Source of the DNA: an uncultured Lachnospiraceae bacterium
GTDB taxonomy: Bacteria > Bacillota > Clostridia > Lachnospirales > Lachnospiraceae
Direction of reading: 5' to 3'
NCBI GenBank assembly: GCA_947177445.1
Contig: CAMWUL010000016.1
Location: forward strand, 1 to 54,871
Length of the DNA stretch: 54,871 nt
Shown here: positions 24,456-33,627 of the stretch, piece by piece
How positions within the stretch are numbered: position 1 is the stretch's first letter
Layout: each line of letters starts with the position of its first letter
Made by a program: the position numbers and the translations under genes
Notes under the pieces: model-generated
Databases searched by the model: none
Seen by the model: only the letters and a program-made list of their open reading frames with translations
Told to the model about the DNA's origin: nothing

Positions 24456-25523
24456 ATGTCCATAAAAAGTTTGATCATCAATCCCGGTTCCACCTCCACT
24501 AAAATAGGTGTGTTTGAGGATGAGAACCTGCTGTTTGAAGAGACGCTGAGACATTCCACAGAGGAGATCGGCAGATATGCCAGTATTGTGGATCAGAAGG
24601 ATTTCCGCAAAAAGATCATTACGGATCTGCTGGAGTCAAAGCAGTTTGACATAAAGAGCCTGAATGTGGTAGTGGGACGGGGCGGCATGCTCAAGCCCAT
24701 CCCCGGAGGCACCTATGCGGTGACAGATGCTTTGCTTGAGGATCTGAAAAAGGGCGTGCAGGGCCAGCACGCATCCAATCTGGGCGGTATTCTGGCCAGA
24801 GAGATCGGAGATTCCATAGGAGCTCCCTCCTTTATTGTGGATCCGGTGGTGGTGGATGAGCTGATGCCCATCGCCAGGTATTCGGGGGTGCCGGAGCTTC
24901 CCAGAACCAGTGTATTCCATGCACTGAATCAGAAGGCGGTAGCCAAGAGATATGCCAGAGAGGCCGGAAAGCCCTATGAGTCCCTGCGTCTGATCGTGGT
25001 GCATATGGGAGGCGGCGTGTCTGTGGGCGCTCATGAAAATGGAAAAGTGGTGGATGTGTTCAACGCTCTGGACGGGGACGGCGCATTTTCACCGGAGCGG
25101 GCCGGGGCGGTGCCCAGCGGAGCGCTGATCAGAATGTGCTTTTCCGGGAAATATACCGAGAAGGAAGTCTATGGTAAGGTGGTAGGCAAGGGCGGCTTCA
25201 ACGCATATCTGGGTACCAACGATATGCGGGAGGTGACCAAACGGGCCAACGAGGGAGACGAGAAAGCGGCGGAGGCCAAGCAGGCGTTTCTGCTTCAGGT
25301 ATCCAAGGATATCGGTTCCATGGCCTGCGTGCTGAACGGAAAGGTAGACCAGATCATCGTTACCGGCGGTATTGCATATGGTGCGGATGTGGTGGCCGCT
25401 CTGAAGGAGAGGGCAGAGTGGATTGCGCCCTTTACCGTGTATCCCGGCGAGGATGAGCTTCTGGCGCTGGCCCAGGGCGCTCTGCGGGTGCTCAGGAACG
25501 AAGAGAAGGCTATGGAGTATTAA
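24456..25523 (+). CDS. buk: butyrate kinase
   Basis: 355 residues, the usual length. An acetate/butyrate kinase of the ASKHA fold that makes ATP from acyl-phosphate and ADP. Motifs: [15 protein letters not shown] (phosphate 1), [45 protein letters not shown] (phosphate 2) and VTGGIAYG (adenosine). ATG 24456 is preferred over the upstream in-frame ATG at 24333, which lies inside ptb, because AGGAGG is eight bases before it and [11 protein letters not shown] is the normal beginning. Confidence 0.95.
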   Translation: MSIKSLIINPGSTSTKIGVFEDENLLFEETLRHSTEEIGRYASIVDQKDFRKKIITDLLESKQFDIKSLNVVVGRGGMLKPIPGGTYAVTDALLEDLKKGVQGQHASNLGGILAREIGDSIGAPSFIVDPVVVDELMPIARYSGVPELPRTSVFHALNQKAVAKRYAREAGKPYESLRLIVVHMGGGVSVGAHENGKVVDVFNALDGDGAFSPERAGAVPSGALIRMCFSGKYTEKEVYGKVVGKGGFNAYLGTNDMREVTKRANEGDEKAAEAKQAFLLQVSKDIGSMACVLNGKVDQIIVTGGIAYGADVVAALKERAEWIAPFTVYPGEDELLALAQGALRVLRNEEKAMEY

Positions 25524-25556
25524 GGCTCTTTGACCAATTATATTACCTGAAAACTG

Positions 25557-25641
25557 ACCCTGAAGCTGTGCAGCGGGGGCCGGACGGAGTTGTTTTCGTA
25601 CAGACACCCGGGGCGGAGCCGTCTGCGGCGTCAGGGTTTTT
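25557..25641 (+). terminator. structured region between buk and ktrB, probable terminator or attenuator
   Basis: ACCCTGAAGC at the left pairs with GGCGTCAGGGT at the right, which runs into TTTTT. About 60 bases between them can fold further. This may simply end buk. A regulated leader for ktrB is also possible, as potassium transporter genes in Firmicutes are often under c-di-AMP riboswitches, but I do not recognise that riboswitch consensus here. Confidence 0.45.
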
Positions 25642-25656
25642 GAATGAGAAAAAACC

Positions 25657-27012
25657 GTGAAGCGAAAGTTTAATATTTGGCAAAATATTTCCCCCATGAA
25701 GCTGATTCTGGGGGGTTATCTCCTTATTATACTGACCGGAACATTACTGCTGGCGCTGCCGGCGGCCACGAAGGGACCGGGGGGCACGCCGCTTTCCGAC
25801 TGCTTTTTTACGGCTACGTCCGCCACCTGTGTCACGGGGCTGATCCGCTTTGACACCTATACCCACTGGACGCTGTTGGGCCAGCTGGTGATTCTCGGAT
25901 TGATTCAGATCGGGGGCATCGGCTTTATGACGGTGGCTATTCTGGTGATGGTGTTCACCAGAAGAAAAATCGGGCTCAGTCAGCGGTCTCTGATGCAGAA
26001 TTCCATCTCCGCGCCCCAGATCGGAGGCATTGTGAAGATGGCGAAGTTTATCGCGCTGGGAACGGCGCTGATCGAGCTGACAGGAGCGGTGCTTCTCAGC
26101 TTTTCCTTCATCCCCAGGTTCGGGTGGGCAAAGGGAATCTATTTTTCCGTCTTTCATGCGATTTCGGCTTTTTGCAATGCAGGCTTTGACCTGATGGGAG
26201 GGGTCACGGGAGAATGCTCTTCTCTGGTGGGAATGGCGGGAAACTGGTATGTGTGCATGGTGATTATGCTGTTGATTTTCATCGGAGGACTGGGCTTTTT
26301 TGTGTGGCATGATCTGGGCGCAAGAAGGTTTCGCTTCCGGTACCTGAACCTTCAGAGCAAAATGGTGCTGGCTGTAAGTACAGGGCTGGTGATTGCAGGA
26401 GCCCTGGCCATTCTGCTTTTGGAGTGGGGCGGGCCGCTGTATGCGGAACTGACCGGCGGTCAGCGCGTTCTGGCCAGCCTGTTCCAGTCCGTATCGGTGA
26501 GAACGGCCGGATTTAACACGGTGGATCTGGCGGGAATGACAGAAGGGGCTTTGTTTGTAATGATCTGCCTGATGATGATCGGAGGCTCCACAGGATCCAC
26601 GGCAGGAGGCATCAAGACCACCACCTTTTGGATTCTGTGTATCAGTATTTTTGCCACCTTCCGGAGAAAAAAGAATATCGAGGTGTTCGGGCGCAGGATG
26701 GAGGAGGGAATCACCAGGACTGCTTCCTGTGTCTTTATGACCTATCTGCTGCTGTCTGTCACGGTTTCCGTGGTGATTTCCGCGGTGGAAAATATCCCTC
26801 TGCTGACGGCGCTGTTTGAATCCGTTTCCGCCGTGGCCACAGTGGGGCTGACCCTGGGGATCACGCCCGGAGTGGGAATGGTATCCAAGCTGCTGCTGGC
26901 CTTTTTGATGCTGTGCGGGCGGGTGGGATCCATCACCATGCTGCTGGCTTTTTCTTCGGAGAAACGGGTGACAAATTCCAGGCTGCCTCTGGAGAAGGTG
27001 CAGGTGGGATAA
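25657..27012 (+). CDS. ktrB: Ktr/Trk-type potassium uptake membrane subunit
   Basis: 451 residues, close to KtrB. The four selectivity-filter loops of the SKT family are visible: SATCVTGLIRFDTY, AISAFCNAGFDLMG, SVSVRTAGFNTVDL and SVSAVATVGLTLGI, each after a pore helix. About eight to ten membrane helices. The start is GTG with only a weak purine-rich site; ATG 25696 would remove the N-terminal tail. It is followed 53 bases later by the cytoplasmic gating subunit gene. Confidence 0.92.
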   Translation: MKRKFNIWQNISPMKLILGGYLLIILTGTLLLALPAATKGPGGTPLSDCFFTATSATCVTGLIRFDTYTHWTLLGQLVILGLIQIGGIGFMTVAILVMVFTRRKIGLSQRSLMQNSISAPQIGGIVKMAKFIALGTALIELTGAVLLSFSFIPRFGWAKGIYFSVFHAISAFCNAGFDLMGGVTGECSSLVGMAGNWYVCMVIMLLIFIGGLGFFVWHDLGARRFRFRYLNLQSKMVLAVSTGLVIAGALAILLLEWGGPLYAELTGGQRVLASLFQSVSVRTAGFNTVDLAGMTEGALFVMICLMMIGGSTGSTAGGIKTTTFWILCISIFATFRRKKNIEVFGRRMEEGITRTASCVFMTYLLLSVTVSVVISAVENIPLLTALFESVSAVATVGLTLGITPGVGMVSKLLLAFLMLCGRVGSITMLLAFSSEKRVTNSRLPLEKVQVG

Positions 27013-27065
27013 GGCGGAGGCGCCGTTGATCCATATATGTGCCGAAGGGGCACAGGAGGTATCGT

Positions 27066-27707
27066 ATGAAGTCTATTTTGATTATCGGACTGGGACGGTT
27101 CGGGCGTCATATGGCGCAGACCTTTTTGGAGAAGGGTCATGAGGTGATGGCAGTGGATCACAGTGAGGACAGAGCGGATGCCGCCGTGGGCAGCATCCAC
27201 CAGATCCTTATCGGAGATGCCACGGACGAAAGGTTTATGGAGTCTCTGGGGATCAGCAATTTTGACCTGGCGGTCATTGCCATCGGTGAGAATTTCCAGA
27301 CGGTACTGGAAATCACGGTGCTGCTCAAGGATCTGGGCTGTAAATATATTGTGGCCCGGGCTACCCGGGACGTGCATAAGAAGCTGCTTTTGCGGAACGG
27401 AGCGGACTACGTGTCCTACGCGGAGCGGGAGGTGGCCGAGCGTCTGGCCATCAAATTCGGAGCGGACAATATATTTGATTATGTGGAGCTGACCCCGGAG
27501 ATCGGGATCTACGAGATCGCGGCGCCCAGGGCCTGGCTGGGAAAAAGCATGGTGGAGCTGTCTATCCGCACCAAGTATCATGTGAGCGTCCTGGCCACCA
27601 AGCGGCAGAACCAGATCTATCCTCTGCCCCATCCGAGTCATGTGTTTGCGGAAGAGGAAAGCATTATGGTTATGGGAACGGCCAGAGATATTGAGGCCAT
27701 CACCTGA
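27066..27707 (+). CDS. ktrA: Ktr/Trk potassium uptake regulatory subunit (RCK domains)
   Basis: 213 residues. The N-terminal Rossmann RCK domain has IIGLGRFGRHMAQTF (nucleotide loop), an acidic residue at the end of the second strand (MAVDHSEDRAD) and YIVARATRDVHKKLLLRNGADYV. The C-terminal TrkA_C domain (TPEIGIYEIAAPRAWLGKSMVELSI) usually binds c-di-AMP. AGGAGG six bases upstream fixes ATG 27066 rather than the in-frame start at 27039. It gates the KtrB channel in response to nucleotides. Confidence 0.93.
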   Translation: MKSILIIGLGRFGRHMAQTFLEKGHEVMAVDHSEDRADAAVGSIHQILIGDATDERFMESLGISNFDLAVIAIGENFQTVLEITVLLKDLGCKYIVARATRDVHKKLLLRNGADYVSYAEREVAERLAIKFGADNIFDYVELTPEIGIYEIAAPRAWLGKSMVELSIRTKYHVSVLATKRQNQIYPLPHPSHVFAEEESIMVMGTARDIEAIT

Positions 27708-27733
27708 TATGTGAACAGAGCAGTGAAAGGACG

Positions 27734-27775
27734 AGGCGGCATCTTCCCTTACGGGAGGACGCCGCCTTTGTTTTG
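27734..27775 (+). terminator. rho-independent terminator after ktrA
   Basis: AGGCGGC and GCCGCCT with an inner TTCCC/GGGAG pair form a long stem, followed by TTGTTTT. It also faces the convergent uxaC gene. Confidence 0.8.
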
Positions 27776-27786
27776 ATCCGGAAAAA

Positions 27787-29196
27787 TCAGATATCAAACT
27801 TAAAATAATTCTTTGCATTGTAATAGGAAATGTTTTTAACAATTTCGGACAGGACTTCCATGTCCGCAGGAAATTCTCCGTTTTCCACCCAGCCGCCGAT
27901 CAGGTTGCAGAGGATGCGCCGGAAATATTCATGTCTGGTATAGGACAGGAAGCTTCGGGAATCCGTCAGCATGCCTACGAAGCCGGACAGGTTGCCCATA
28001 TTGGCCAGCGCCGTCATTTGATCCTGAATGCCGGCCTTGTGGTCGTTGAACCACCAGGCGCTTCCCTGCTGGATCTTGGCCACGGCGGTGGAGTCCTGGA
28101 AACAGCCCAGAACTGTGCTGATGGACTGATTATCGTTGGGATTTAAGCTGTACAGGATGGTCCTGGGAAGCTCCCGGGTCAGGCACAGCGCGTTGAGGAA
28201 ATCCGCCATCTGATTGGAGGGAGCGTAGTTGTTGATACAGTCAAAGCCGGTGTCGGGTCCCAGCTTTTCGTAGGCCAAGGTATTGTTGTCCCGTTTACAG
28301 CCGTAGTGCAGCTGCATGGCCCAATCCAGTCTGTGGTATTCTCTGCCTGCAAAAAGCATGAAGGCGGTCTTGAATTTCATCTCTTCCTCATGGGTAAGGA
28401 TCATCCGGTTCAGACGCTTCAGGAAGATGGCTTCCACCTCATCATCGGAGGCAGGGCAATACATGACATATTCCAGTCCATGGTCGGACACTCTGCAGCC
28501 CATGGAGGCAAAAAATTCCATACGCCGTTTCAGGGCCTCCCGCAGAGCCCGGAAGGAAGAAATTTCAGGCAGGCCGGTGAGGGCGGCCAGCTGATCCAGA
28601 TAATCCAGATAGTCGGGCTTTTCGATGTTCATTGCCCGGTCAGGTCTCCAGGCGGGGAGCACCTTTACGTCAAAGTCCGGATCTTCCGCCAGCTTTTTGT
28701 GCCATTCCAGAGAATCAATGGGATCGTCGGTGGTACAGATCAGGGTTACATTGCTTTGCCGGATGAGATTGCGCACGCTCATAGAGGGCTGAGCCAGCTT
28801 TTCATTGCAGAGCTTCCAGACCTGGTCCGCCGTCTTCTGATTCAGCACGCCATTGTATCCGAAGTAGCGCTGAAGCTCCAGATGGCTCCAGTGAAAGAGG
28901 GGATTGCCGATGGCGCTTCCCAGACACCGGGCCCATGTGCAAAACTTGTCGTAGTCGGAAGCGTCTCCGGTAATATATTTTTCCTCTATGCCGCAGGAAC
29001 GCATATAGCGCCACTTGTAATGATCGCCGCCCAGCCAGACCTGGGTAATATTTTCAAACTGGCGGTCTTCGGCGATCTCCCTGGGATTAATGTGGCAGTG
29101 GTAATCCAGTATCGGGGTGGTTTCCGCGTAATCGTGAAACAGTCTGGCGGCTGTTTCCGTTTCCAGAAGAAAGTCTTTGTCCAAAAATGCCTTCAT
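27787..29196 (-). CDS. uxaC: glucuronate/galacturonate isomerase
   Basis: 469 residues, matching the ~470 of known uronate isomerases. It converts D-glucuronate to D-fructuronate and D-galacturonate to D-tagaturonate. Motifs: LDYHCHINPREIAEDRQFENI (the metal-binding HxH), ICTTDDPIDSLEWHKKLA, KVLPAWRPDRAMNI and LTDSRSFLSYTRHEYFRRILC. ATG 29196 with GGAGG upstream is preferred to the in-frame 29220. It lies 90 bases after the LacI gene on the same strand and forms the hexuronate pathway with uxaB-uxaA at 34.9-38.1 kb. Confidence 0.95.
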   Translation of the reverse strand: MKAFLDKDFLLETETAARLFHDYAETTPILDYHCHINPREIAEDRQFENITQVWLGGDHYKWRYMRSCGIEEKYITGDASDYDKFCTWARCLGSAIGNPLFHWSHLELQRYFGYNGVLNQKTADQVWKLCNEKLAQPSMSVRNLIRQSNVTLICTTDDPIDSLEWHKKLAEDPDFDVKVLPAWRPDRAMNIEKPDYLDYLDQLAALTGLPEISSFRALREALKRRMEFFASMGCRVSDHGLEYVMYCPASDDEVEAIFLKRLNRMILTHEEEMKFKTAFMLFAGREYHRLDWAMQLHYGCKRDNNTLAYEKLGPDTGFDCINNYAPSNQMADFLNALCLTRELPRTILYSLNPNDNQSISTVLGCFQDSTAVAKIQQGSAWWFNDHKAGIQDQMTALANMGNLSGFVGMLTDSRSFLSYTRHEYFRRILCNLIGGWVENGEFPADMEVLSEIVKNISYYNAKNYFKFDI

Positions 29197-29261
29197 GTTT
29201 TTCCTCCATTTAAAAATCACTTTGTTAACATGGTTATTTTATGAGATCATCTGTCGGGGAT

Positions 29262-29283
29262 CATATCGAATTGCTGCGATATG
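29262..29283. promoter_or_regulatory. inverted repeat between the LacI gene and uxaC
   Basis: CATATCG and CGATATG are perfect arms around 8 bases, just after the end of the LacI gene. A TGTTAACA palindrome lies at 29223-29230, nearer uxaC. Either could be an operator for uxaC or a weak processing hairpin. Confidence 0.3.
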
Positions 29284-29286
29284 CCC

Positions 29287-30291
29287 TCAACGTGTAGTGC
29301 CTCGGTGAATGAGCTCGCCGGAAAAAACAGCTTTTTTCGGCATTTCGTTTCCGGCCAGGACCCCCATGAGAGTGGTGACCAGGTGCTGACAGAGGGTTTC
29401 CAGCCGGGTGTCGATGCTGGTCAGCTCGGGATCGCTGCAGCAGGAGAGCATGGAATTGTTGTACCCTGTCACGGAAAAATCCTCCGGAATCCTCAGTCCT
29501 GCCTGTTTGGCGTACTTTACGGCGGCGAGAGCCAGGGAATCGTCGGAGGCGATGACACCGTGAAAGCAAAGGCCGTTTTCCCGAAGTCTCTTCAGGTGCG
29601 CCGTCATGGACAGGATGTCTTCCCTAGAGCCGCTGTATCGGCAGATCAGACGTTCATCCGGAAATCCTGCCTCCTCCATGGCAGCTCGAAAGCCTGCCAG
29701 CTTTTTTTGTCCGCTGTAGGAGCCGGAGTTGTAAAAATATAGAATATCCCTTACCCCTGTGCGCAGCATCTGACCGGCGGCCTCATACATGGAGGAGAAA
29801 TCGTCCGAGACGATGCTGTATACATTGGGGCGGTCCAGGACGGCATTTAAAAGCATCACGGGAAGCTGCGCAGCGGCATCGGCAATGTATCGGTTATCCT
29901 CGTTCCGGTCATGGACGAAATTGGATCCCGTGAGTATAACCGCGTCCACCTTTTTGCCGATCAGCAGATTCATGGAAGCCACCTTGGCCTCAGGCTCATA
30001 GCCGGTACAGCAGAGAATACAGTCATAGCCGTTGGCACGCAGCTTCTGTTCAATATAGTATACAGCCTTGGCCAGGTACAGGTCGGAGCTGTCCGCGCAC
30101 AAAATGCCGATGGTCTTCATGGTGTTGAGCCCAAGCCCTCTGGCAAAGGCATTGGGCGTATAGCCATATCTCTCGATGGCATCCATCACCTTCTGTCTGG
30201 TCTTTTCGCTCACGCGGCTGCTTCCGTTCAGCACTCGTGAGACGGTGGCGATGGATACGCCTGCCTTTTCGGAAATGTCGTATATGGTCAT
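29287..30291 (-). CDS. LacI-family regulator, probably of hexuronate genes
   Basis: 334 residues from MTIYDISEKAGVSIATVSRVLNGSSRVSEKTR, the textbook LacI headpiece and hinge (YTPNAFARGL). The periplasmic-binding-protein-like ligand domain follows (TIGILCADSSDLYLAKAVYYIEQ, GVIASDDSLALAAVKYA, FSVTGYNNSML, LTSIDTRLETLCQHLV). An in-frame GTG start at 30312 is possible. It lies directly upstream of uxaC on the same strand and near uxaB-uxaA, whose promoter carries a LacI-type palindrome. It is therefore most likely the repressor of hexuronate catabolism, released by a pathway sugar acid. Confidence 0.9.
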   Translation of the reverse strand: MTIYDISEKAGVSIATVSRVLNGSSRVSEKTRQKVMDAIERYGYTPNAFARGLGLNTMKTIGILCADSSDLYLAKAVYYIEQKLRANGYDCILCCTGYEPEAKVASMNLLIGKKVDAVILTGSNFVHDRNEDNRYIADAAAQLPVMLLNAVLDRPNVYSIVSDDFSSMYEAAGQMLRTGVRDILYFYNSGSYSGQKKLAGFRAAMEEAGFPDERLICRYSGSREDILSMTAHLKRLRENGLCFHGVIASDDSLALAAVKYAKQAGLRIPEDFSVTGYNNSMLSCCSDPELTSIDTRLETLCQHLVTTLMGVLAGNEMPKKAVFSGELIHRGTTR

Positions 30292-30356
30292 AGACCGTCT
30301 GCCTCTCTGCACAATCCTTACAATTCCCGGTTTTCAGGGATTTAAACTACAAAAAA

Positions 30357-30385
30357 ATTATATCCAACCGGGATTCCTTTTGCAA
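30357..30385 (-). promoter_or_regulatory. promoter of the LacI gene
   Basis: Read on the minus strand: TTGCAA (30385-30380), a 17-base spacer, then TATAAT (30362-30357), 66 bases upstream of the ATG. Confidence 0.7.
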
Positions 30386-30411
30386 GATATTTTTTACAGT
30401 ACAGGATTTAG

Positions 30412-30498
30412 GTTTCGCTCACGGCCGCGAGGTGTTTTTGTGCGCTGTTTGCACAAAAACCCGAGACAGCACGCGCTGAGCATCAAGCTGCTAGCAAC
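30412..30498. repeat. MITE-like palindromic repeat, copy B (inverted, internally deleted)
   Basis: Runs as the reverse complement of copy A (15966-16081). It keeps the hairpin GTTTTTGTGC...GCACAAAAAC, the block CCGAGACAGCACGCGCT and the TAGCAAC end. It lacks the smaller ACGGC/GCCGT hairpin. It lies between the LacI promoter and the LytTR gene. Confidence 0.7.
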
Positions 30499-30634
30499 AG
30501 TGCGAATGTATAGTTGACATCTGTTCTCTGCTGTGTCACTATATTACCAGACAATAATATTCAGCGCAGCAGCCAATATTGCTCAATAATGTTTGGAACT
30601 GGTGAATATGAGCGCAGATTTGAGGTGACAAAAG

Positions 30635-31363
30635 ATGATTCATATCGCCGTCTGTGATGACGATAAGAAAATGGGAAAATGTATGAGGAACTTGGCGGAG
30701 GAGTGCTGCCGGAATCTGGGACAAATCTGCAAAAGCAGGCTGTTCACTGACGGAAATGCGCTTCTGTATGAGGCAGAGGACGGAGCGCACTTCGACCTTC
30801 TGCTGCTGGATATCGAGATGCCGGAGTTGGACGGCATGTCGCTGACCACCGCAATCCGCCGATTCCTCCCGGAGGTAACTGTCATCTTTGTGACATCTTA
30901 TGGGAAATATGTGTATGAAGCCTTTAAGGTGCAGCCCTACCGTTACGTGATAAAGGGACAGATTCAGGAGATGCTGCCAGAGGCTGTGGGGGATGCAGTA
31001 AGGAAGATTCTGGACGAAGAGGGGAAATTCTATATCGCTGAGAACCAGTGGACATTGGAAAAGATTTATATACGGAATATCGTATACATATGGCACAAAG
31101 ACAAATACGCATACATTGAAAAGCTTGACGGGACACAGACAAAGGTTCGAAAGACACTGCGCCAGGTATATGGGGAATTGCCGGAGGGAGATTTTGTATG
31201 GGCTGACAGAGGATGCATCATGGCTCTGGCGCAGATAGAAAGGATTACAAATGAGGAAATCTTTCTGAGAAACGGCGAGAAAAAGAATTTCGGCAGAGAG
31301 AAGATGACAGAGATTAAGGGGAAGCTCCGGGAGTACTGGACGAAAAAGGAGGGGATTGGATGA
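30635..31363 (+). CDS. LytTR-family response regulator (NatR-like)
   Basis: 242 residues, with GAGGTGA before the ATG. The receiver domain has the acidic cluster CDDDKK and the phospho-Asp in [13 protein letters not shown], then [13 protein letters not shown] and the conserved Lys (VIKG). The LytTR DNA-binding domain follows ([37 protein letters not shown]). It overlaps the kinase gene by 4 bases (ATGA). The order regulator-kinase-ABC ATPase-permease resembles Bacillus NatR/NatK with NatAB, so it probably activates the transporter genes downstream. Confidence 0.9.
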   Translation: MIHIAVCDDDKKMGKCMRNLAEECCRNLGQICKSRLFTDGNALLYEAEDGAHFDLLLLDIEMPELDGMSLTTAIRRFLPEVTVIFVTSYGKYVYEAFKVQPYRYVIKGQIQEMLPEAVGDAVRKILDEEGKFYIAENQWTLEKIYIRNIVYIWHKDKYAYIEKLDGTQTKVRKTLRQVYGELPEGDFVWADRGCIMALAQIERITNEEIFLRNGEKKNFGREKMTEIKGKLREYWTKKEGIG

Positions 31364-32661
31364 TATCGTTGCTGGCACAGCTGGTAGATGTGGTCTGTAC
31401 CTTTAATGAAGCGTTTTGGCTGTGGAGATATGTTGATCTGCTCTATGAGCGTAGGAAGAGGCGGGGAATCCTGGAACGGGAGAGATGGCTTGTGCCAGGG
31501 ATACAGATGGGATGCTATGTGATCCTTGTAATTGCCATGAACTCTTTTATCAGTCTGGTATCGCCTTATACGGTTCATATTTTGTTTGTGCAGAGTGTGG
31601 TGGCTGTTTGCGTTTTCTGGAAATGTAATATATGGAATGGAATAGCTGTTGTAGGCGGATATATGCTTGCCCTCAGTGTCGTAGGGGTAACGGAAGTATC
31701 TATCACAGGTGTGCTGGGGGGTGATGTCCTGATTCGGCAGACTACGGCTGAGACGGGATGGATTCGGGTTATTTATCTGTGCATAGGAGGACCAATCTGG
31801 TATGGGTTGAACCGTCTGGTGTATGGACTGCTGAAAAAGAAAAAGGTCAACACTGCCAGCTTGAGATATCTTGCTTATCTGTCTGTGATAGGATTGGTGG
31901 GCTTTACGAATATTATTTTACAAATGCTTTCTGGTTTTGATGTTCAAATTAATATAATATGGTATGCTTTTCTTTTTTTCATAGCCCTTGGTATATTGGG
32001 AGGGTATTATAAAATAAAGAACCAGCAGACGCGGGAGCGCATGCGCATGCTGGATGAACAGAACAGGATGCTGGAAAGCAAGTATGGAGAAATCAGCGCC
32101 CTTTACCATGAAAATGCCAGAAACTATCACGACTTAAGCCATCATTTGACAGTCATCTTACATATGATAGAGGAGGGAAAGGAGAGAGAGGCCAGGCAGT
32201 ATATTATCAGCCTGAAGAAATCGGTACAGCCCGTTACAATCAGGATAAGGACAGGAATCGATGTGATGGATGTGGTATTGAGCGAAATGGAAAAAAGAGC
32301 GGCGGACAAGGGAATCGCCATTACCATGCACATCCAGATGTTGTCAGAGGAGCTTCCCATAGAGAAGAGGGATTTGTGCGCGTTGTTTGCAAACCTTCTG
32401 GAGAATGCGGTGGAGGCGGCGGAGAAGGAGATTTCCGTTGTCTTGAAAAACGTGAACAGTATGCTGCTGATACATGTACAGAATGATTACAGCATGGAAC
32501 CAGTCTGGAGGAGCGGACATTTCCAGAGCCATAAATCAGACTCAGCATACCATGGGTGGGGAACCCAGAGCATAGAGTATGTGGTGCAGAAATATCAAGG
32601 AAGCATGGAATACAGAACAAATGATGGGATATTTTGTGTGGACATTATGATAAGTCTCTGA
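31360..32661 (+). CDS. GHKL sensor histidine kinase (NatK/AgrC-like)
   Basis: 433 residues. The N-terminal half has about six membrane helices (for example [18 protein letters not shown] and [20 protein letters not shown]). A coiled linker ([18 protein letters not shown]) leads to the phospho-acceptor region [16 protein letters not shown]. The ATPase domain has the N box [16 protein letters not shown] and a late G box (YHGWGTQSI). It phosphorylates the regulator encoded just upstream. Signal unknown; membrane stress or an antimicrobial is typical for NatK-like sensors (inference). Confidence 0.9.
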   Translation: MISLLAQLVDVVCTFNEAFWLWRYVDLLYERRKRRGILERERWLVPGIQMGCYVILVIAMNSFISLVSPYTVHILFVQSVVAVCVFWKCNIWNGIAVVGGYMLALSVVGVTEVSITGVLGGDVLIRQTTAETGWIRVIYLCIGGPIWYGLNRLVYGLLKKKKVNTASLRYLAYLSVIGLVGFTNIILQMLSGFDVQINIIWYAFLFFIALGILGGYYKIKNQQTRERMRMLDEQNRMLESKYGEISALYHENARNYHDLSHHLTVILHMIEEGKEREARQYIISLKKSVQPVTIRIRTGIDVMDVVLSEMEKRAADKGIAITMHIQMLSEELPIEKRDLCALFANLLENAVEAAEKEISVVLKNVNSMLLIHVQNDYSMEPVWRSGHFQSHKSDSAYHGWGTQSIEYVVQKYQGSMEYRTNDGIFCVDIMISL

Positions 32662-32730
32662 TGAAAGAACAGTGCTGACGCCGATTTAACCTTAAAAATC
32701 TTTGGAATCGATATAGAATGCGAATTATAG

Positions 32731-32756
32731 GTCAAAAAACAGGCTTTGAAAGTCAA
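32731..32756. promoter_or_regulatory. possible LytTR-type direct repeats before the ABC genes
   Basis: GTCAA occurs at 32731 and 32752, 21 bases apart (two helical turns), upstream of an AT-rich TATAAT-containing stretch. LytTR proteins bind paired direct repeats with about this spacing, but the match to their consensus is poor. Confidence 0.2.
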
Positions 32757-32853
32757 GTTTCCGCAAATATTGATTTTGTTTATATAATAATACTAAAACA
32801 GGCTGATGCGGGGATACATACGGAAAAACAACTGTATTTAGGGGAAAAGGCGA

Positions 32854-33624
32854 ATGAATGATAAAGTAATTAGTGTAAGAAATATACACAAAGAATTTAA
32901 GCTGACACGTCAGCAAAAAAAGAAAATGGGCCTTGATAATGATAAAGTTATAGCAGTGGATAATATCTCCTTTGATATATATAAAGGGGAGATTTTATGT
33001 ATTTTGGGCACAAACGGGGCAGGAAAAACAACAACACTTCAAATGTTGGCTACATTATTGAAACCCAATTCGGGAGAAATATATTATGGAGACAAGAATT
33101 TATCTGTTAATATTGTGGAAATAAGAAAAAGAATTGCCTTTTTGACAACAGAATTACGGTTAGATGATGCTTTCTCGGCAAATTATCTTTATGATTTTTT
33201 TTCTTCTCTTTATGAAGTTCCCAAAGATATTGCAGTGGAGAGGAAAAAGAAAGTATTTAAAATGCTTGGCATAGACTTGTTTTCAGAAATTAAAATTGGG
33301 AATTTGTCAACAGGGATGAAACAAAAAGTCTCTATTGCCATATCGCTTGTACATAATCCTGATATCCTGATTTTTGACGAGCCAACCAATGGGTTGGATA
33401 TTCTGGCTGCGAGGGATATCATTGATTTCCTTTTAAAAGAGAAAGAACGGGGCAAAACATTAATTGTATCAACTCATATTTTTGAGTTAGTAGATAAAAT
33501 TGCCGACAGGGTAATCATGATTGATAATGGAAGAATAATTTATGAAGGTACATATGCTGATGCCCAAAAAGATGGAGGAATTGAAAAGAAATTTTTTGAC
33601 CGGTATGATAAGGGGAGAATGTAA
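32854..33624 (+). CDS. ABC transporter ATP-binding protein (NatA-like)
   Basis: 256 residues with all ABC motifs: Walker A LGTNGAGKTTT, signature NLSTGMKQKVSIA, Walker B DILIFDEPTNGLD and H-loop VSTHIFE. It starts MNDKVISVRNIHKEFKL. The gene is strikingly AT-rich compared with the flanking uronate genes. It lies four bases before the permease gene. With it, it forms an ABC-2 exporter resembling NatAB, which extrudes sodium, or drug/antimicrobial exporters of the same class. Confidence 0.92.
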   Translation: MNDKVISVRNIHKEFKLTRQQKKKMGLDNDKVIAVDNISFDIYKGEILCILGTNGAGKTTTLQMLATLLKPNSGEIYYGDKNLSVNIVEIRKRIAFLTTELRLDDAFSANYLYDFFSSLYEVPKDIAVERKKKVFKMLGIDLFSEIKIGNLSTGMKQKVSIAISLVHNPDILIFDEPTNGLDILAARDIIDFLLKEKERGKTLIVSTHIFELVDKIADRVIMIDNGRIIYEGTYADAQKDGGIEKKFFDRYDKGRM

Positions 33625-33627
33625 TAT

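Noticed and set aside
25524..25656. A c-di-AMP (ydaO-type) riboswitch upstream of ktrB
   Set aside because: Context is suggestive but the conserved core of that riboswitch is not recognisable in the sequence, so only a structured leader is reported.
30540..30634. A promoter for the LytTR operon (TTGACA near 30,513 with TATATT)
   Set aside because: The spacer would be 20 bases, outside the normal range, and no better pair was found; not reported as a feature.
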